Source: Codonopsis lanceolata (lineage: Eukaryota > Streptophyta > Magnoliopsida > Asterales > Campanulaceae). From it: a DNA stretch of 64,000 nt. The translations under genes and the position numbers were made by a program. The DNA is taken from positions 100,214,435 to 100,278,434 of the forward strand of contig CM028377.1 of NCBI GenBank assembly GCA_013146195.2, written 5' to 3'. The notes below the pieces were generated by a model, which was given only the letters and a program-made list of their open reading frames with translations, was not told the DNA's origin and searched no databases. Shown here piece by piece: positions 45,371 through 55,512 of this stretch. Positions within the stretch are counted from its first letter, which is position 1; each line of letters opens with the position of its first letter.

Positions 45371-45622
45371 CTCCCGTCCCTAAATTATCGTCCTTATTTC
45401 TTTTTTCGTTCGTCCTAAAATAGTTGTCCAGTTTGAAACTTACCTTTTCAGAACATCATTTTTACCATTTTACCCTTATTTTTTCACTCTACTTTAATTA
45501 TGGGTCACATACACATGGACTTTAAAGGAAAGTACACATTAAACTAATATAAATAATTAAGTCAATTGTTTTTTCTTAAACTGTGTGCCGGGTCAACTAG
45601 GACGATTATTTAGGGACGGGAG
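45371..45622. mobile_element. Stowaway-like MITE
   Basis: CTCCCGTCCCTAAATTATCG at the left end pairs with CGATTATTTAGGGACGGGAG at the right end, a 23-bp terminal inverted repeat with one mismatch, next to TA at the left. It is 252 bp and has no coding capacity. The CTCCCxxxCCC start is typical of Stowaway (Tc1/mariner) MITEs. It ends where the Myb-like reading frame is cut. Confidence 0.85.
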
Positions 45623-45627
45623 AAGTA

Positions 45628-46150
45628 TAAACATAAGCGCAAGATTTTCATCTTTGGTCCATCTTGCAAGTGTAGACTTGTGTTTACTCCGTACCGATTC
45701 CAGTTCGACGTCCAAATCAATTGTTTCTAAATTGATTTGCGTCTCGGGAACCGATGATGGCGTTCCTGACAAATTACCGGACGAAGTTGCATCTACACTT
45801 GTTCGACGTGAGTCATTCGAAGATATGTAAAATTGAGAAAATGCACGAGGCAGGTCTTGCGGCATGAAAAATTGGTTTCCCGTAGGTTGCCAATAATTCA
45901 AAGGAAAAGGAACGTTATTAGGCGGGAAATTTGAAAAAAAGCGGTATGTGGAAATTTGGATAATTGAGAACATTTGGATTGTTAGAAAAATTAGGCGGGT
46001 ATTGAGGAGTAGATGAAAATTGAGAATTTTGAACATTCTCAGGAATAGGAGCGTTTTGAGTATTTTGATTTTCTTCAAAATCCAAAGAATTAAGTAAATT
46101 TTGAAGAAAAAAAATTACCTCTTGGATCAATTTCGAAGATAAGTATGCAA
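45628..46150 (-). pseudogene. PIF/Harbinger-associated Myb/SANT-like ORF, N-terminal fragment
   Basis: Minus-strand translation begins near 46150. The first frame (to about 45940) is Asn/Pro-rich (NAPIPENVQNSQFSSTPQYP). After a frameshift it reads PFPLNYWQPTGNQFFMPQDL, then a Ser-rich stretch and KSTLARWTKDENLALM. That last motif is the start of the Myb/SANT-like DNA-binding domain of the second protein of plant PIF/Harbinger transposons (the family often mis-annotated as glutathione S-transferase T3-like). The domain is cut off by the MITE. The rest of the ORF and the DDE transposase are not found here. Confidence 0.6.
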
Positions 46151-46711
46151 AGAAAGCGATTTTTTAGAAGAGATGATGAAGAAATGAAAAAGAGAATAAG
46201 AAGTTGTGGAGTAAATGAAGATGTTGAAGAGGTATATATAGGGGAAGAAGGAAAGAATTACAAAAAAAAAAAAAAAGGTTTAAAAAAATTACAAACCAAA
46301 GCAGGCGCCCCCCCACCCCACACACTCCACATGCCCCCCCAAACAATCGGCTTAAACGAATCCCTCTTCTTGAATGGAACTAAAACTCTTGGTTTGAACG
46401 TTCGCATGAGCACACCTCTCTTCTTCTCCTCACTGCCCAAATCAAGTCATTTTGGAAAGCCTGACCATGATCTGGAATGGAATAGCTTGCTTCTTCGAAT
46501 CCTTTTCTTCGCGGAGTGGTCGAGTAGCTCGGAAGATCCATGCCCATAAGTGGGTGAAATCATTGTGGAAGTTCTATAAGAAGGGTGTATTTTTTACGAT
46601 GGTGATGCTCTAAAGGACTAATATTGCCCCCAAAAATACCTTATCCTTCATTAAATGCTCGTAATGACCAAACACACCCCCCCAACAAAAATAAAATAAA
46701 ATAAGCAAATA
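46151..46711. other. Intervening stretch, no gene assigned
   Basis: Probably the 5' flank of the Myb-like ORF, then purine- and C-rich low-complexity sequence (about 46261-46340). A + frame (46145-46549) is open for 134 codons but begins in simple sequence and resembles nothing I recognise. Confidence 0.4.
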
Positions 46712-46887
46712 CTTGTGTAGGACGGTCTTATGGATATTAAATCCGTAAGACGGAGCGTCATTTAGTAATTCACGGGTTAATAACTAAATATGTTAATAAA
46801 AATCACAAAAGTTGGCCAACCGAGTTGGTGAAGGGTGAACCTTAAAGGTTTACCTCAAGGCTGTCAAGGGTTCAACACACTCTAGCT

Positions 46888-46891
<4 letters not shown>

Positions 46892-46932
<41 letters not shown>
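46892..46932. repeat. (AT)n microsatellite
   Basis: About 40 bp of TA alternation, read directly. Confidence 0.95.
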
Positions 46933-46935
<3 letters not shown>

Positions 46936-47934
46936 GACAACCGTGATTTTCCCACCTAAAACTTATTTCCATAAATGAAAACATTGGAAGGTGAAACACT
47001 TTGTTTTGTTTTATTTGTTAGTTTTTATACTTCTTGTTTTTCTTTTTTTTTCTCCTTCTTAAAATAGCCATCAGATGTTAGTTTTTATATTAATCATTTA
47101 ATATTATTGGATAAGTTGACAATAATATATTTATACATTTCTAGGAACTTTGAATACACACAAACTGTTGGTATTCTCAATACAATTCACAATATCATGT
47201 TGAATCTTTTATTTTCCATCACATATATATAAAAGTCTGTGGATATTCTTTATGGATGTTCAACCAATTTTCTACAAAGTAAAAAAAAACCATCACGAAA
47301 TAAACTTTATACATTTTGAACCGAAAATTTTTACTGCAACTATTATGACTTTCAAACCATTCGTCCTAAGAGACATCCACAAATAAAGATCCGACCGAAT
47401 TCTCAAAGTCAGAGTTGCAAGGAAATAGTTAGTCCCAACTGAAATAAACAATGAAGTAGTTGATATTGTCGAACCATAAAGTTAGATATTTTTTATAAGC
47501 ATGAATAATTGTTAAATAAAAAATATTAAGAAATGTAACAGATAAATTTATCCCTTCAAATAAATTCAAAATCTCAAAAATTCAGCTTTATATTCTTTTC
47601 AAAATAACCTTGAGAAATATATTTAAAAATTTAGAATATAATAGATCTCAGACGGTAAAATAAAATACTCCCTCTGTTTTCAAAATATGGTTCTCTTTGA
47701 CGACCCGACACACTATTTAATAAAAAGTAGTTTAGTGTATTATAAATAATGGTGAAATGTGTAATTTCTTTTAATGTCTTTGAGTATATGACTATAATTA
47801 AAGTTGGTATAAAAAGTAAGGGTAAAGTTGTAAGAATTCAACATGATTTTTGTTAACATGTCACAAATTGTACTATTTATGGACACATTGCAAAGTTTTG
47901 AAACTTACAAAAAACATGAGATTACAAACTCTTG

Positions 47935-48816
47935 ACAATGACGAACGCGGTCTCGTGTTGAAGACATTTTCTGAGTGAATTTTAAGTATCGACGACGATA
48001 CATATGGTAGTGAAAATAATTGTGTTGCAGCAATAGAAGTTCCAAATGATATTTTGGTTAATGCATCGAGTAAATTGTTGAAAGTATATATCCGTCATTT
48101 TTGGAGTCTTTTGATGATGTGTCATATTTGCAAGGAAGAGCTATCTTTGTCCTGACACTTGATGTTGTTGACACCATAAATGAGTATATGTTTTATAATA
48201 ATGACATAGAAGGAAGAACTTATTTGACTTCAGATTCTATATTGAGGGTAAAAACAACATAAGTTTGTTTGAAAACATTTACTCTACGGAGTTTTTGAAT
48301 AGTATAAAGTGTTCAAGATTGTCGAACCATGAATTAACACTTATGATTGGTGTTTCAGTGATGTTGTTAAGAAACATTGACCCTGCTAATGGAACAAGAG
48401 TAATCATTACTAAGCTTAAGAATCACGTTGTTGAAGCTAATTTTTTTTAATAAAAGCAATGATGGAGACAAAATGTTTATTCCAAAAATGTCATTGTCTC
48501 CATTAAATGTGAAGTTGTATTTCAAGTTCCAAATATGACAATTTCCATTGGTAGTATCGTATAGCAATTTTTAGGGTAACAAACCGTTTTGTCTTGAATA
48601 TATCAATATCCGATGAAGATGATATTGTGTATAAAAAAAATTCAAAATACATAATATTACCAGTAAAATGATATATTTATATTTAAGTAGCTGTTTCCAA
48701 CATTGTTTTTTCTTAATTTATTCTTTTGATTTTGATTTGTTTCTTCGTTTTACTTGAATATTATTTAATTATAAAATATTTTTATCAGTGCGTTTAACGT
48801 ACGGGTGTAAAACTAG
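47935..48816 (+). pseudogene. Helitron helicase C-terminal part and 3' terminus on +
   Basis: Plus-strand translation across stops and shifts gives PIF1-type Helitron helicase C-terminal sequence: NNCVAAIEVPNDILVNASSK (about 48015-48075), SYLQGRAIFVLTLDVVDTIN, RTYLTSDSI, then an open frame (48265-48450) with YSTEFLNSIKCSRLSNHELT, VMLLRNIDPANGTRVIITKL and KNHVVEA, and lastly PKMSLSPLNVKLYFKFQ. Downstream, GTGCGTTTAACGTACGG (about 48788-48804) can form a short hairpin, followed after about ten bases by CTAG at 48813-48816 and a T. That is the expected 3' signature of a Helitron, which ends CTRR and inserts between A and T. The 5' TC end is not located. Confidence 0.8.
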
Positions 48817-49019
48817 TTAAATTTAAATGCTCATTTCTTCTATTTGCTCCGGTGCCCCTTCATTTTCAATGTTTGTCGCCGAATTCCCAAGCCTTGCAAT
48901 TTAATCCTTTGTCCCCTTCATTTGACGAACTGCTAAATGACACATTTAAAACCAAACGTGACACATTAAAAACACAAAAGTGACACTATAAACGAAAATT
49001 TATAATATTTTTTATTAAA

Positions 49020-49256
49020 ATACAAAATAACACTTTTAATACTAAAAAGTAACACATTTAATACTAAAAAGTGACACTCTTAATACTTAAAAGTGACACT
49101 CTTAATACTAAAAAATGACACTCTTAATACTAAAAAGTGACTCTTAATACAAAAAGTGACACATTTAATACTAAAAAAGTGACACTCTTAATATTAAAAA
49201 GTGACACTATTAATACTAAAAAAGTGACACTCTTAATACTAAAAAGTGACACTCTT
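49020..49256 (+). repeat. Minisatellite, ~22-bp unit, about 11 copies
   Basis: The unit is AAAAAGTGACACTCTTAATA plus CT, with small length changes. More divergent copies (AAAAGTGACACAC...) continue on both sides (about 48955-49020 and 49636-49920). Confidence 0.9.
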
Positions 49257-50133
49257 CCTTAAAGAATTTACCGGACCAAAATGAATCATCTTGTGTTTCA
49301 AGTTCATCTACTACATGCCTAGATCTTGCTTGCTCTGTTACGAAGGGAAGGAGAAAAAGAATTAAGGGAAGTATTGAAAAGGGCAAGAAAAAGACTACTG
49401 ATTTTTCTTATTCCCATCAAACCAAGGAATTCGGTACCAAGACTCCTAATGCACAATTATTTTAGACATATTTCAGTAAATTTTGTAAGTTTGAGTAAGA
49501 AACATATACTTTACCTTGAAAAAATTATGATTTTATGTTTTTAACAATTGACACTTGGGATTATATATATTTCTATGAATGAGAAGATATATTTTAGTAG
49601 TGTTCAATTGGTTATTGTTGTTAAAATCACTAGCCCAAAAGTGACACACTTTAGTCCTAAAAGTAACACACACCAAGCCTAAAAGTGATACTCTTATTGA
49701 TACAAAGTGTATGATTATAAAAATGAGTTATTTTACCAAAAGTGACACACCTAATACCTAAAAGTGACACAACTAATACCTAAATGTGACACACTAAACG
49801 TGACACTTATGAATAAAAATTTAAAGATGAAAAGTGATTTTTTTGCCAAAAGTGACACACGCCAAGCCTAAAAATAACACTCTGATTGATCGTAAATATA
49901 AACAATGCCAAAATGACACATCTCTGACAATAAAACTTAAAAAAAACACTGGTGAGTTTCAAACCAAAGACCAACTGCGCCATCTTTGAAACCTTAAGCA
50001 ATTTGCTGGGAACCAACTCAGCTGACCCATTTTTGTTATTTCTTGTAACATATTATTTATTTATTATGACTCACGAATTTCTAAATGGGGCTCCGTCTTA
50101 CGGATAAAGATACGTAAGACCGTCTTACACAAG

Positions 50134-50385
50134 ACCACCTCAATAAAATAAAGTTGAACAAGCTACTCCAATGATATAACTATATAAGAATAACTTTTGA
50201 CATTTGAAAATTATTTTTCTTCAAGAAATGTGAGTGTATACCTTTGACTCATGGCTATGACCTAACTTTAATTCTGTTTATAGAGGATCCTCAAACAGCA
50301 GTGCCCTTGGAGGTTACTTCTATCTATTCTCCATCATGCAATTGCCGAGGAAGGCATACATAAGGAAAAAAATTGGGGAGTTCCC
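50134..50385 (+). other. Genic flank with the right copy of the 81-bp repeat
   Basis: 50242-50322 repeats 45282-45362. It reads TTTATAG then AGGATCCTC, which could be an intron acceptor and exon start on +. The next codons (RLLLSILHHAIAEEGIHKE) are open up to the LINE tail, but I cannot assign them. Confidence 0.35.
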
Positions 50386-50835
50386 TTTTTTTTTTTTTGA
50401 GGGAAACAGGGGCGACGCCCTACAAGACTTTATTGATAAAAAAATTTAAAATACAAACTTGAGGGGACAACCAGCTTTGCCTTTATAATGGGAGGACGGA
50501 AGAGCCTCACTTCGAAAAGGAAATAACAAGAACAAAGAAAGAGCAAAAAACAACATAAAAACAAGCAATCAGGAAATCCAAATATAAGGGGTCTCTGACT
50601 TATCAAGGATGAGCAAGCCACAAACATGATTAGGTAGGGAAGAAACTGTAGAAAATAAACGATCATCACCTTGGTCACAACCGAAATTAGCAAGGGCATC
50701 GACCACCGAAGTTAGCTTTACTGGCGTGGGAAAAAGTAATGTGCAACAAACCCTTTATCTCCCAAATGGCATGAAGAAGATAACCACAAAACCAAGGAGG
50801 ATGAGCAATACGCATAATGCAGCCAACTAAACACT
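50386..50835 (-). mobile_element. 5'-truncated LINE tail 'C' on -, TSD GGGAGTTCCC
   Basis: A poly-T run at about 50386-50399 marks the minus-strand poly-A tail. GGGAGTTCCC flanks the insert (50376-50385 and 50837-50846). The minus-strand frame reads the RNase H end (ANFGCDQGDDRLFSTVSSLP; just upstream, in a shifted frame, a KANSVVDALA-like motif). The 3' UTR (ACTTGAGGGGACAACCAGC in + orientation) matches LINE A. It is only about 450 bp, a severely 5'-truncated copy. Confidence 0.88.
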
Positions 50836-50853
50836 TGGGAGTTCCCATTCATG

Positions 50854-51108
50854 TTAAGAGAATTCTTGAATATCTTTTAGACTTGCGTCTATCAAGCCTA
50901 ACTTGACAGAGAATCTAAGATGACCAAGCGATGTAAAGCTCAAGGACATGCCCATGAAATTTTCAATCATGCAACGATATTGCACCGACGGTAGATATGT
51001 CCTCCGCTTAGGTCCCGTAGTTCTATATAAAGGGTGTTCAGACTCCATTTGTAAGCAGAGGAAGAAAGAAATATAATTTCTAAGTTTTATCTTCAACCAA
51101 TAAGACAA
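50854..51108 (-). CDS. Unassigned 84-codon frame
   Basis: A minus-strand frame from 51108 (MSYWLKIKLRNYI) to 50854, containing GPKRRTYLPSVQYRCMIENF and SLGHLRFSVKLGLIDASLKD. It lies between the LINE tail and the stop of the PPR gene on the same strand. It does not look like any of the mobile elements here, and I do not recognise a family. It could be an exon of another host gene or a chance frame. Confidence 0.2.
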   Translation of the reverse strand: MSYWLKIKLRNYISFFLCLQMESEHPLYRTTGPKRRTYLPSVQYRCMIENFMGMSLSFTSLGHLRFSVKLGLIDASLKDIQEFS

Positions 51109-51266
51109 GTTTTACTTGTTTGACACCATCCATTCATTTACATGACCCACATAATTTGCAGGCTACCCCATGATATTCAAGTAGACAACTTGGAATTAAG
51201 ACACTCAACTAAAACAGTTATAACTAGCATAAACAGATAAAATGCAGGACAAACATGTTGGATGGT

Positions 51267-52081
51267 TTACCAATAGTCACGGCAGGAACATACCTTATCT
51301 TTAAAATGATGGAAACGGTGTGAATCTCTCACAACAATCTCCCTTTGGACTAGCTCACAAGCAAATTTCATAAAGTTATGGCAGTCCACACATATACGAA
51401 TGTTCTTACCAATCCTAATAGAGCCTAGACGAGAAGGCATCACATTTGCATTCATAATTGCATAAACAAAAGCCAGCTTCTCGCTGTGATAATTCACTTC
51501 CACCTCCTTATCCTCCACTTCTATGTCATGAAGAGCCAAGCTTGTTTCAGGCACATAACCCAAACTCTTCAATTGTTTGACTATGTCATCAAGATTGGCA
51601 CGTATTGCCTCTCCCTGTGGGTGATGCAGACCCCCCGAGGCAAAATCCTGCACCCTATTCCCAACTTCAGTCCAGCTCAAACCAGGTTCCTTCCTCACTC
51701 CCAGGCCTTTCATTTGCTTTCTTATATCTCCTGCTTCACTGAAACTACCAGTTGAGCAGCATATGTTGGACATTAAAATGTACCCTAAGGAGTTTTCGGG
51801 GTCCAGCTCCTTCAATTTGTTAGCAGCTAAGTCGACAAGCCTGATTTGGACATGTTTTCTACATGCTCCAAGCGAAGCACTCCATAATACAGAATTAGGT
51901 TCCATTGGCATCTCATTGATAAGTTTTTCAGCTTCCATAAACCTCCCAGCTCGCCCAAGAATACCAACCATACATGCATAGTGATCTAGTTGGGGAATGA
52001 CCCCATATTTTTCAGCCAAGGAATAAAAGATTTTAGTCCCTTCCTCTACCAGACCAGCATGGCTGCATGTTGAAAGGAGGG
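51267..52081 (-). pseudogene. PPR protein, DYW class, C-terminal 271 codons (gene cut by Athila)
   Basis: An undamaged minus-strand frame from the Athila LTR edge to TAA at 51267. It starts inside a PPR motif (LLSTCSHAGLVEEGTKIFYS) and continues LDHYACMVGILGRAGRFMEA, then the E and E+ motifs (PNSVLWSASLGACRKH, GYILMSNICCSTGSFSEAGD, VRKEPGLSWTEVGNRVQDFA). The DYW cytidine-deaminase-like domain has the zinc-binding residues HSE (YHSEKLAF), CVDCH and the end CSCRDYW. Such proteins act in chloroplasts or mitochondria and recognise RNA through the PPR repeats; the DYW domain catalyses C-to-U editing. The N-terminal repeats and transit peptide must lie beyond the retrotransposon, right of the window. 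The 30 extra codons that can be read from 52172 belong to the LTR. Key residues are intact, so the gene was probably functional until the insertion; this allele is presumably null or truncated. Confidence 0.93.
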
Positions 52082-53384
52082 TGATCGATGTTTTAATTAA
52101 TCTTTTTCCTTGCAAGTGAACAAGACTATTATAGAATAGTATTGGAAGCAAGGGTCGAACCCACAGAGACAAGTGATCACGAACAGTACAATTATTGATA
52201 GCAAATTATTAACCTAAGAGGGGTTTTTTATGTTTAATTCTACTCTAAACTACTAATTATAGATGTTTAACTAATTAGACAGTAATAACAGATATGAAGA
52301 TCTTATGGTGGGTGGAAATCTAAGATTCTGGGTTTCACTTATATCTCCTTTATGTTCAATTCATAATAATGTCATTCAATGTCTTGGGTTAGTTCACTAA
52401 AAATAGATATAGTCTGTTGAACAATTGGTTCAGCCTCCATCCCCAGAAAATTCATCCATTCCATATCCTAAGCACAGAACTGTCAATCTAGTCTGTCACT
52501 AGATTTATGATCTATGTCACCTAGATCATGTAAGAACCCGTCCTAACTTATCACTCGTGCATCGATAGGTCCAATTTATTGTGTTGGTGAGCCAGCATAC
52601 GACATATGCACTTGGTCATGCAGCTTATCCCACCTCTAAGCCTTTATTATTTGCGATTACATTCATTTGTTCAAAGCAAAATAATATAGGGGTTGATAAA
52701 CAACACAATCAACAAGCATTGAATAGACATATATATAAGAATCAAAACATAAATTCGATACAAGTTACCTCCCACCTCCTAGATTATGGATGATTTAGTT
52801 CATCATAGACAATGAACAACACATGGAGATGATCGGATACATGATTTGATCTTCAATACTTGAAATTACAGGATCTAACTATGTTATACAATCTAAAACT
52901 ACCTAAAATCTATGAAAGAGAGCTTCCAAATTGCCCTCTTCCTTTTGGCTCTGGATCGGCTTCTATATATACTCTGGAGTTGTAATCGATCGAATGACCT
53001 GTGAAAATCCGAAGGTCGCATTCTCGCCCACCTTGCGTCGCAGCAGTGCCGGGTACCTGTCCCGCAAGGTCTCCAGCTGTGGTGGCTTTTGATTTCTTGA
53101 TTGTCCGGTTCGAGGACCAGACGCTTACCTTGCGCAGTCCGAGGCACCTCTGCCCGCAAGGTGTCCAGATTAAAATTTTCATTGTTTTTCTTCAATTTTC
53201 CTTTTTGCCCTTCTTGAAATTTGCACTTAAAACCCCTCGAGTTTTCAGTATTTTCACAAATATTCCCGAACTTACAAAACTCACCAAAACATATATTAGT
53301 AACCAAAAGCCTCGTGAAATAGCATAATTTAAGTCATAGAAGTATATAAAATCGACGATAAAATACATCGATCAAATACCCCAA
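52082..53384 (-). mobile_element. 3' LTR of the minus-strand Athila element
   Basis: Minus-strand reading starts TGATCGATGTATTTTA at 53384 and ends AAAACATCGATCA at 52082, 1303 bp. The end abuts the PPR coding sequence. The part 52082-52635 aligns with 63448-64000, with about a dozen substitutions and several 1-2 base indels by eye. It contains a TATA box (52964-52973 as TATATATA) and CAAGGT/ACCTTG blocks (about 53028-53162). The flanking five bases, GAGGG (52077-52081), are the predicted target duplication. Confidence 0.95.
52964..52973 (-). promoter_or_regulatory. LTR TATA box (minus-strand Athila)
   Basis: GTATATATAG on the minus strand, at the position equivalent to TATAAATAGA in the + copy. 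Confidence 0.55.
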
Positions 53385-55512
53385 ACTTGAACTTTGCTCG
53401 TCCACGAGTAAACAAATAAACTTATAAATACAAAAGCATATAAATAACAAAATTAAAAATCTTTTGTGAGGGTGACACTATTTACACTCCTCTATAAACC
53501 CACAAACTCAAGGAGACTCTTTCGAGTGACTCGACTATGCAGATAGATACAAAAACAAATAAATACAAAACTAAATAGAATAAAAATTTATTAAAAATAA
53601 AACATAAAATCTTTTTGGCTTCATCTCAAGTTATAGATGTATGGTATGCAAGTAATCTCAGTTTGGTGCTCACCACATATATGCAGACTTAGTCGTTTAA
53701 AACCAACTAGTCTTTTCTTAAAACTGCTACTACTTCTAATTTCTCCGTGTGTGTGATCACCAGCCTTAAAGAATTTCTAACTAACTTTATTAACTAAAAC
53801 GCTTTTATTAAGCTAAACACCACATTCATATGAAAATCAAAGTTTAATAGAAAATTATGCATTAAGAAATATGAGATCTACCATCAAACCCTGGCCACAT
53901 GCATGTAAAGGTCCCAAGGATTTAAAAGACTTATACATCCATCCCATGCACTTCTATGTATGACATACAATGCTCTCCTATCCCAATGACTTGTAATAGC
54001 TAAGATTATGCTAACACAGTGAGCTTTAGGGTGAATAATAGTGATTATGAAGTGTGTGATCAATTTCATGTTACTCACTTGATAATTAAAACAATTGTAA
54101 TGTAAGGCCAAGGTGTTGGGGGATTTGATGGAAAGGGATTGGAATTTAAAGTGAGAGAGTAAGACTACCCTTTATCCCTCATACTTCCAAGAAAAAGGAA
54201 GTTTTCCTATTTAGGCTAGGACCCGCAGACCACAAGTGGAGGGGTGCTTTTCTGTACTTTTCGCTTTTCCCCCCAAACTTGTTTTGGGCAATATATTCTT
54301 CTAAAATATCACATCATTCTATCAGAGAATTTTTCTAACATATTTTCTCTTGAAAGCTATGCTTCCATTTGAATCTTTGTTTACACTCTTCTTCTTTCAT
54401 TTCATTTTTCACATGAAATTTTTTTTTTTTTTCAACGAAAAGAAGAAGTCTTTCGAAAAATAGCCTAACTCGAAAAGAAGTGGTCCTCTTAGAATCAATT
54501 TCCCACCCACATCCTACTCTCTCAAAGGTAGGCTAAAAGTGTATAGGCTTTAGGTTAAGTTAATGTGGGTAATAGAACGATGGCGAATGGGGTTTAAATA
54601 GTGTGCTTAGCACACTCCATTCTTTTTCATTAGGCTCAAAGGGGACACTAGGGATATATTTTAGTATAGGTCGTGAATATTTAGGCTCTAACGATCCAAA
54701 GATGGCCTAAGTCATTTCTTAATGCCAAATGCTCACATAGTATTTAAAGCAAGTAAGACAACACAAAATCATATCAACTATGGGAATTGGGTTGAGTGTT
54801 TAGCATCACCGATTTCACATAAGCATTCGCTAAGACAGATGGTAGGGACAATTGAGACTAACATGCACACGGTTCGAAGTGTGCTTGAGATATATAAATG
54901 AGAAAATCCAAGGATCTAATCATAATTCTAAGTTACAATTTAATGCAACAATTATGTTCGAATGGCTATGCATCATATTCTTGTGCATATCTTGTTGAAG
55001 TGAATAGGTGTTATAAACTTTATAAAACTATTCTAATCAATCCATAATTATGACTCGTGTGAGCATGAAGAATTTGGAGAAAAGTAAAAGTTTCGCAAAA
55101 TTAAGTAAATTCTAGGGATCCATGTACTAACTATGCTGTTCATTGCACTAATCTCCTCATTGACTACGACTAGCATTACCACACCTAAACTCGAGGATGA
55201 ATATTTTGAAATAAATATATATATATATATAAATTTTTTTTAAATATATTTTTTAAGAAATTGGGAGATGATGACGATGACACAATTGTTAGGACCCTAA
55301 AGGTCCTTCCTATTATAGTGTATTCTCGTCATGCCAACAACTCCAAAATAAGAAAAAATAAAAACAGAAAAATAGGGTGAAGAGTTAAATGGTCATCAAG
55401 AAAAGAAATTTTTTTCACCTTAAGAACATAGCCCAACTCCATTCCTCGTTAGGCTAGGACCCTGCTAGACAAAAAGTTTTAAATCCCCCCAAACTTAATT
55501 TCTATTTTGTCC
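53385..55512 (-). other. Athila 3' non-coding region with repeated polypurine tracts
   Basis: Mirror of 4185-6569. CCCCAAACTT-type tracts (polypurine on -) stand at about 53389-53399, 54271-54281 and 55486-55497, and a fourth near 57451. The tract next to the LTR is the functional position. There is a short (AT)n near 55214-55232. No gene is seen. Confidence 0.7.

Larger units (their letters stand above)
46712..50133. mobile_element. Inverted-repeat-flanked composite element of 3.4 kb
   Basis: The left end reads CTTGTGTAGGACGGTCTTAT, then ATCCGTAAGACGGAG and CATTTAGTAATTCACG (to about 46780). The right end, reversed, reads CTTGTGTAAGACGGTCTTAC, ATCCGTAAGACGGAG and CATTTAGAAATTCGTG. The inverted repeats are about 75 bp and imperfect, and each contains smaller palindromes around GTCTTAC. 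Inside lie an (AT)n tract (46892-46932), a Helitron 3' part and a minisatellite. No transposase is seen and no flanking duplication is evident. It may be one element invaded by others, or two inverted copies of a short MITE. Confidence 0.55.

Noticed and set aside
46145..46549. 134-codon + strand ORF as a host gene
   Set aside because: It begins in simple purine-rich sequence antisense to the Myb-like leader and shows no recognisable domain.
46810..46880. A tRNA gene
   Set aside because: Box A and box B-like words are present but no complete cloverleaf or acceptor pairing can be drawn; a SINE-like relic is more likely.
47666..47930. A second Stowaway MITE starting TACTCCCTCTGTTTTC
   Set aside because: Only one terminus is visible; no matching inverted end was found within 400 bp.
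52083..52172. An upstream start for the PPR frame at 52172
   Set aside because: These codons are read from the Athila LTR end; the gene sequence begins at 52081.
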